Shown one piece after another: positions 7,230-9,951 of a stretch of DNA of 9,951 nt; within the stretch, counting starts at the first letter, position 1; each line of letters opens with the position of its first letter. The notes under the pieces were generated by a model that was not told the origin of the DNA, did no database searches, and worked only from the letters and a program-made list of their open reading frames with translations. Made by a program: the position numbers and the translations under genes. This DNA is from Oribacterium sp. UBA6992 (GTDB lineage Bacteria; Bacillota; Clostridia; Lachnospirales; Lachnospiraceae): contig DJXY01000147.1 of assembly GCA_002449915.1 (NCBI GenBank), forward strand, positions 1 through 9,951. The letters are read 5' to 3'.

Positions 7230-8657
7230 GTGGAAACAATTAACGAAAAAAACAACAATACAAATCAATATGACGTGATTATTATTGGAGCAGGTCCCGG
7301 AGGTGCGTTCTGCGCCCTTACACTTAAAGAGGAAAATCCTGATCTCAGAGTGCTGATGATAGAAAAAGGAAGAAGGATTGAAAAGCGGGTATGTCCGAAA
7401 CGTAGAACCAATTTCTGTGCGGGCTGCAAGCCATGTGCCATTACCACGGGATTTGCAGGAGCAGGAGCATTCTCCGATGGAAAGCTGAGCTTAAGCCCTG
7501 ATGTGGGAGGAAATCTCCCGGAAATCCTGGGCTATGATACGACAGAAAAGCTCATGCAGGAGGCAGATGCGGTTTACCTTAAATTTGGTGCGGATAAGAC
7601 GGTGTATGGTCTTAACAAGCAGAAGGAAATCCAGGAAATCCGCCGCAAGTCCATTGCCGCCGGTATCAAGCTGATTGAATGTCCGATCCGGCATCTCGGG
7701 ACCGAAGAGGGGTATAAGATCTACACCCGGATAGAGCATTATCTTGAGGAGCAGGGTGTGGATATGATTTTTGATACCTCCGTCGACGACATTATTATAG
7801 AAAACGGAGCTGCAAGAGGAGTGATTACGGAGGCAGGTGACCGCTTCTATGCCAAAGAGGTTGTTGCTGCCGTCGGACGTGACGGTTCTGAATGGTTCTC
7901 CGGAATCTGCAGAAGCCATGATATTGAAACCTCTGTGGGTACCGTGGACATTGGTGTCAGAGTCGAGGTAAGAGATGAAATCATGCAGTTCCTGAATGAT
8001 AACCTCTATGAGGCAAAGATGATTTACCATACCCGCACGTTTGACGACAAGGTCCGGACTTTTTGTACCAATCCGTCCGGTGAGGTTGCAACGGAGTATT
8101 ATGACGACGGGCTTGCGGTAGTGAACGGACATGCCTATAAATCCAAAGAGTTTAAGACTCATAACACCAACTTTGCTCTGCTTGTATCTAAAAATTTCAC
8201 AAAGCCTTTCCGTGAGCCGATCGAATACGGCAAATATATCGCAAGGCTCAGCAACATGCTTTGCGGAGGCAAGATCATGGTACAGACCTTTGGAGATTTC
8301 CTGCGTGGCAGACGAACAACGGAGGAACGTCTCTACCGGAACAATATCGTACCGACGCTGAAGGATGCGGTTCCCGGGGATCTGAGCCTTGTGCTTCCGT
8401 ACCGTATCATGCTGGATTTAAAGGAAATGCTGGAGGCACTGGACAAGGTTACACCAGGTATCGCAAGTGATGAAACCTTGCTGTATGGAGTAGAAGTCAA
8501 GTTCTATTCCAATAAGGTCAATGTCAATGCGGACTTTGAAACATCCGTGAAAGGATTGAGAGCCATAGGTGATGGTGCAGGCATTACCAGAGGGCTGCAG
8601 CAGGCGAGTGCCAATGGTATTTCGGCAGCGCGGTCCATCCTGAGATCACTTAACTAA
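7230..8657 (+). CDS. FAD-dependent dehydrogenase, COG2509 family, with N-terminal Cys cluster
   Basis: A 475-residue flavoprotein of the uncharacterised COG2509 group. A Rossmann dinucleotide-binding site is at 14-25 (YDVIIIGAGPGG), with the ribose-binding acidic residue at about 45 (MIEKGRR). The C-terminal FAD contact reads RAIGDGAGITRGLQQASANG. Between them Cys55, Cys63, Cys66 and Cys69 form a C-x7-C-x2-C-x2-C cluster just before GFAGAGAFSDGK, suggesting a bound Fe-S cluster or metal; this is inference. The substrate is unknown and it should be cytoplasmic. Translation appears to start at GTG (7230-7232). AGGAG at 7214-7218 is 11 bases upstream, a little far, and no ATG start lies close enough to keep the FAD motif. 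It starts 22 bases after the radical-SAM stop, in the same operon. No terminator with a T-run follows, so read-through into the suf genes is possible. Confidence 0.87.
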   Translation: METINEKNNNTNQYDVIIIGAGPGGAFCALTLKEENPDLRVLMIEKGRRIEKRVCPKRRTNFCAGCKPCAITTGFAGAGAFSDGKLSLSPDVGGNLPEILGYDTTEKLMQEADAVYLKFGADKTVYGLNKQKEIQEIRRKSIAAGIKLIECPIRHLGTEEGYKIYTRIEHYLEEQGVDMIFDTSVDDIIIENGAARGVITEAGDRFYAKEVVAAVGRDGSEWFSGICRSHDIETSVGTVDIGVRVEVRDEIMQFLNDNLYEAKMIYHTRTFDDKVRTFCTNPSGEVATEYYDDGLAVVNGHAYKSKEFKTHNTNFALLVSKNFTKPFREPIEYGKYIARLSNMLCGGKIMVQTFGDFLRGRRTTEERLYRNNIVPTLKDAVPGDLSLVLPYRIMLDLKEMLEALDKVTPGIASDETLLYGVEVKFYSNKVNVNADFETSVKGLRAIGDGAGITRGLQQASANGISAARSILRSLN

Positions 8658-8702
8658 AATGAACGGATTATGTACTTTTTGTTAAAATCCTAGATATAAA
8701 GT

Positions 8703-8731
8703 AGGAAATATCTTGCGGTATGATTTTTCCT
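8703..8731. promoter_or_regulatory. Candidate operator: imperfect palindrome over the suf promoter -35
   Basis: The arms AGGAAATATC (8703-8712) and GATTTTTCCT (8722-8731) are inverted repeats matching at 9 of 10 positions, separated by 9 bases. The -35 box TTGCGG (8713-8718) lies in the centre. A dimeric repressor bound here would block RNA polymerase. An Fe-S or iron-responsive Rrf2/IscR-type factor is a reasonable guess but unproven. Confidence 0.45.
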
Positions 8732-8741
8732 GCGCTATAAT
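8713..8741 (+). promoter_or_regulatory. Sigma-A-type promoter of the suf operon
   Basis: TTGCGG (8713-8718) and a perfect TATAAT (8736-8741) are separated by 17 bases. The start would be near 8748, leaving about 80 bases of leader before the sufC ATG at 8828. A second TATAAT at 8775-8780 has no acceptable -35 partner. Confidence 0.75.
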
Positions 8742-8827
8742 CCCTTAAGCAGGCTGAAAATGGCTCTGCAATCCTATAATCAATAATTAATATCTGTTTT
8801 ATTTATGGTATGTTAATGGAGGAAAAT

Positions 8828-9571
8828 ATGGCAGATTTACTGAATGTAAAGGATCTGGCAGTATCCGTAGAAGATAAGGAGATTCTTCACGGCGTGAACT
8901 TAACAGTAAACCGTGGAGAAACCCACGTACTGATGGGACCGAATGGTGCCGGTAAGAGTACACTGGGCAATGCACTTATGGGCAATCCTCAATATAAAAT
9001 CATTGGCGGTAGTATCTTTTTTGAAGGTGAGGATATCACCAATGAGCCGACAGACAAGAGGGCAAAGAAGGGTATGTTTTTATCGTTCCAGAACCCGCTG
9101 GAGGTTCCGGGTATCACACTTGGCAACTTCATCCGTTCTGCTCTTGAGCAGAGAACCGGAGAGCACATTCGCCTCTGGGACTTCCGGAAGGAGATGAAGC
9201 GGGCGATGGAAATCCTCAATATGGATCCGGCGTATGCGGACAGAGATCTTAATGTAGGATTTTCCGGAGGAGAAAAGAAAAAAGCTGAGATTCTGCAGCT
9301 GCTTATGCTGAAGCCGTCACTTGCAATCCTGGATGAAACGGACTCCGGTCTGGATGTGGATGCGGTACGTACGGTATCCAAGGGTGTCGAGGAATACCAG
9401 AAATCTATGGATGGCGCGCTGATTATTATCACGCACTCGACCAGAATCCTGGAGGCTCTGCATGTAGACAAGACGCATGTCATTGTCAACGGAACCATGA
9501 GAGCAGAGGGAAATGCCGATCTTGTGGATAAGATTAACGAGCAGGGATTTGAGGAGTTTGTCAAGCAGTAA
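8828..9571 (+). CDS. sufC: SufC, ABC-type ATPase of Fe-S cluster assembly
   Basis: SufC is the cytoplasmic ATPase that drives Fe-S cluster assembly on a SufB (or SufBD) scaffold. The 247 residues show Walker A GPNGAGKST (37-45), the signature FSGGEKKK (145-152), Walker B LAILDETDSGLDVD (Asp169, Glu170) and the H-loop His203 in IITHS. FSGGEKKK with DETDSGLD distinguishes SufC from transporter ATPases, and no membrane subunit is nearby. The ATG at 8828 is preferred over an upstream in-frame ATG at 8810 because GGAGG at 8818-8822 is 5 bases ahead of it and the protein then begins MADLLNVKDLAV, as SufC proteins do. sufB starts 15 bases after the stop, and the promoter and palindrome upstream would control both. 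Confidence 0.96.
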   Translation: MADLLNVKDLAVSVEDKEILHGVNLTVNRGETHVLMGPNGAGKSTLGNALMGNPQYKIIGGSIFFEGEDITNEPTDKRAKKGMFLSFQNPLEVPGITLGNFIRSALEQRTGEHIRLWDFRKEMKRAMEILNMDPAYADRDLNVGFSGGEKKKAEILQLLMLKPSLAILDETDSGLDVDAVRTVSKGVEEYQKSMDGALIIITHSTRILEALHVDKTHVIVNGTMRAEGNADLVDKINEQGFEEFVKQ

Positions 9572-9586
9572 TTGAAGGAGATACCG

Positions 9587-9951
9587 ATGGCAAAGGAAAA
9601 AGCTGAGGTCAGAGATATTGACCGTTCCATGTATGATTTCCGGTATGAAGAAAAAGATACGGATTTCTATAAAATCCAGGAAGGTCTGACACCGGAGATT
9701 GTAGAGGAAATTTCAAAAAAAAAGGGCGATCCGGAGTGGATGCGTGAGTTCCGCCTGAAGTCGCTTGAAATATATAATAAAAAGCAGGTTCCGCAGTGGG
9801 GCCCTTCCATTGACGGACTGGATATGAATAACATTGTTACTTATGTAAAGCCCAAAACCAAGATGACGGCGGACTGGGACGAGGTTCCTAAGGATATCAA
9901 GGAAACCTTTGATAAGCTGGGCATCCCGCAGGCAGAGCGGAAGTCTCTTGC
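9587..9951 (+). CDS. sufB: SufB, Fe-S cluster assembly scaffold, 3' partial
   Basis: Only the first 121 codons are in the window; the frame is open to the edge. SufB is the scaffold on which SufC-driven Fe-S clusters are built. The visible part has typical SufB N-terminal features: GLTPEIVEEISKKKGDPEWM, the helix EFRLKSLEIYNKK, then a QWGPSIDGLD segment and a YVKP motif followed by DWDEVPKDIKETFDKLGIPQAE. The catalytic core with its ligand cysteines lies beyond the window. AAGGAG at 9575-9580 is 6 bases before the ATG. Whether sufD, sufS and sufU follow, or this is a minimal SufBC system, cannot be told. Confidence 0.95.
   Translation, partial: MAKEKAEVRDIDRSMYDFRYEEKDTDFYKIQEGLTPEIVEEISKKKGDPEWMREFRLKSLEIYNKKQVPQWGPSIDGLDMNNIVTYVKPKTKMTADWDEVPKDIKETFDKLGIPQAERKSL

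Noticed and set aside
7491..8162. 223-codon minus-strand open frame opposite the FAD protein gene
   Set aside because: It is fully contained in a well-supported gene and has no motif that I recognise.
8651..8684. TTAAC/GTTAA inverted repeat after the FAD gene as a terminator
   Set aside because: The stem is only 5 AT-rich pairs with a long loop, and no T-run follows the second arm.
8775..8780. Second TATAAT before sufC as an independent promoter
   Set aside because: The nearest -35-like sequence is CTGAAA at only 15 bases, so it is probably chance in AT-rich leader sequence.
8810..8827. Upstream in-frame ATG that would add six residues to SufC
   Set aside because: The GGAGG at 8818-8822 lies downstream of it and is correctly spaced for the ATG at 8828. 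The added residues do not resemble a SufC start.
8989..9630. 213-codon minus-strand open frame opposite sufC and the start of sufB
   Set aside because: It overlaps two certain genes and its Ser/Ile-rich product is the mirror of their codon use.

Overview
The window looks like core-metabolism chromosome from a low-to-medium-GC, probably anaerobic Firmicute (Clostridia, most likely Lachnospiraceae-like). That placement is inferred from the gene families (a sugar PTS with HPr and Enzyme I, a sufC-sufB pair, COG1313 and COG2509 proteins), strong Shine-Dalgarno sites and sigma-A-type promoters. No phage, transposon, CRISPR array, rRNA or tRNA was seen. No gene-free stretch exceeds 300 bases.

Region 1 (1-3256, + strand) is a phosphotransferase cluster: the 3' part of a sucrose/trehalose-family permease (EIIC fused to EIIA), then HPr and Enzyme I. 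Together these supply a phosphate relay from PEP to EI, HPr and EIIA; the EIIB step lies upstream or elsewhere. It ends in a hairpin with T-runs on both strands that also serves the converging cyclophilin gene. The HPr has Lys at position 46, where Gram-positive HPr normally carries the HprK/P-regulated Ser. The EI stops soon after the catalytic barrel.

Region 2 (3329-4915) holds a minus-strand cyclophilin and a plus-strand two-domain S1 RNA-binding protein. They diverge from a roughly 200-bp intergenic region with a recognisable promoter facing each way. The S1 gene ends at a strong intrinsic terminator.

Region 3 (5067-8657) is a tight three-gene unit: a rhodanese-TtcA-like fusion, a COG1313 radical-SAM protein overlapping it by 4 bases, and a COG2509 FAD protein 22 bases further on. 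All three carry cysteine clusters suited to Fe-S or metal binding. The set suggests a linked sulfur-transfer/redox module of unknown role and is the best candidate here for an undescribed system.

Region 4 (8703-9951) is the start of a suf Fe-S assembly operon: sufC complete and sufB cut by the window edge. It has a good promoter whose -35 box sits inside a 29-bp imperfect palindrome, a candidate operator. Its position directly behind the cysteine-rich module gives an iron-sulfur theme to the right half of the window.

All functional calls come from reading motifs by eye; no database search was run.
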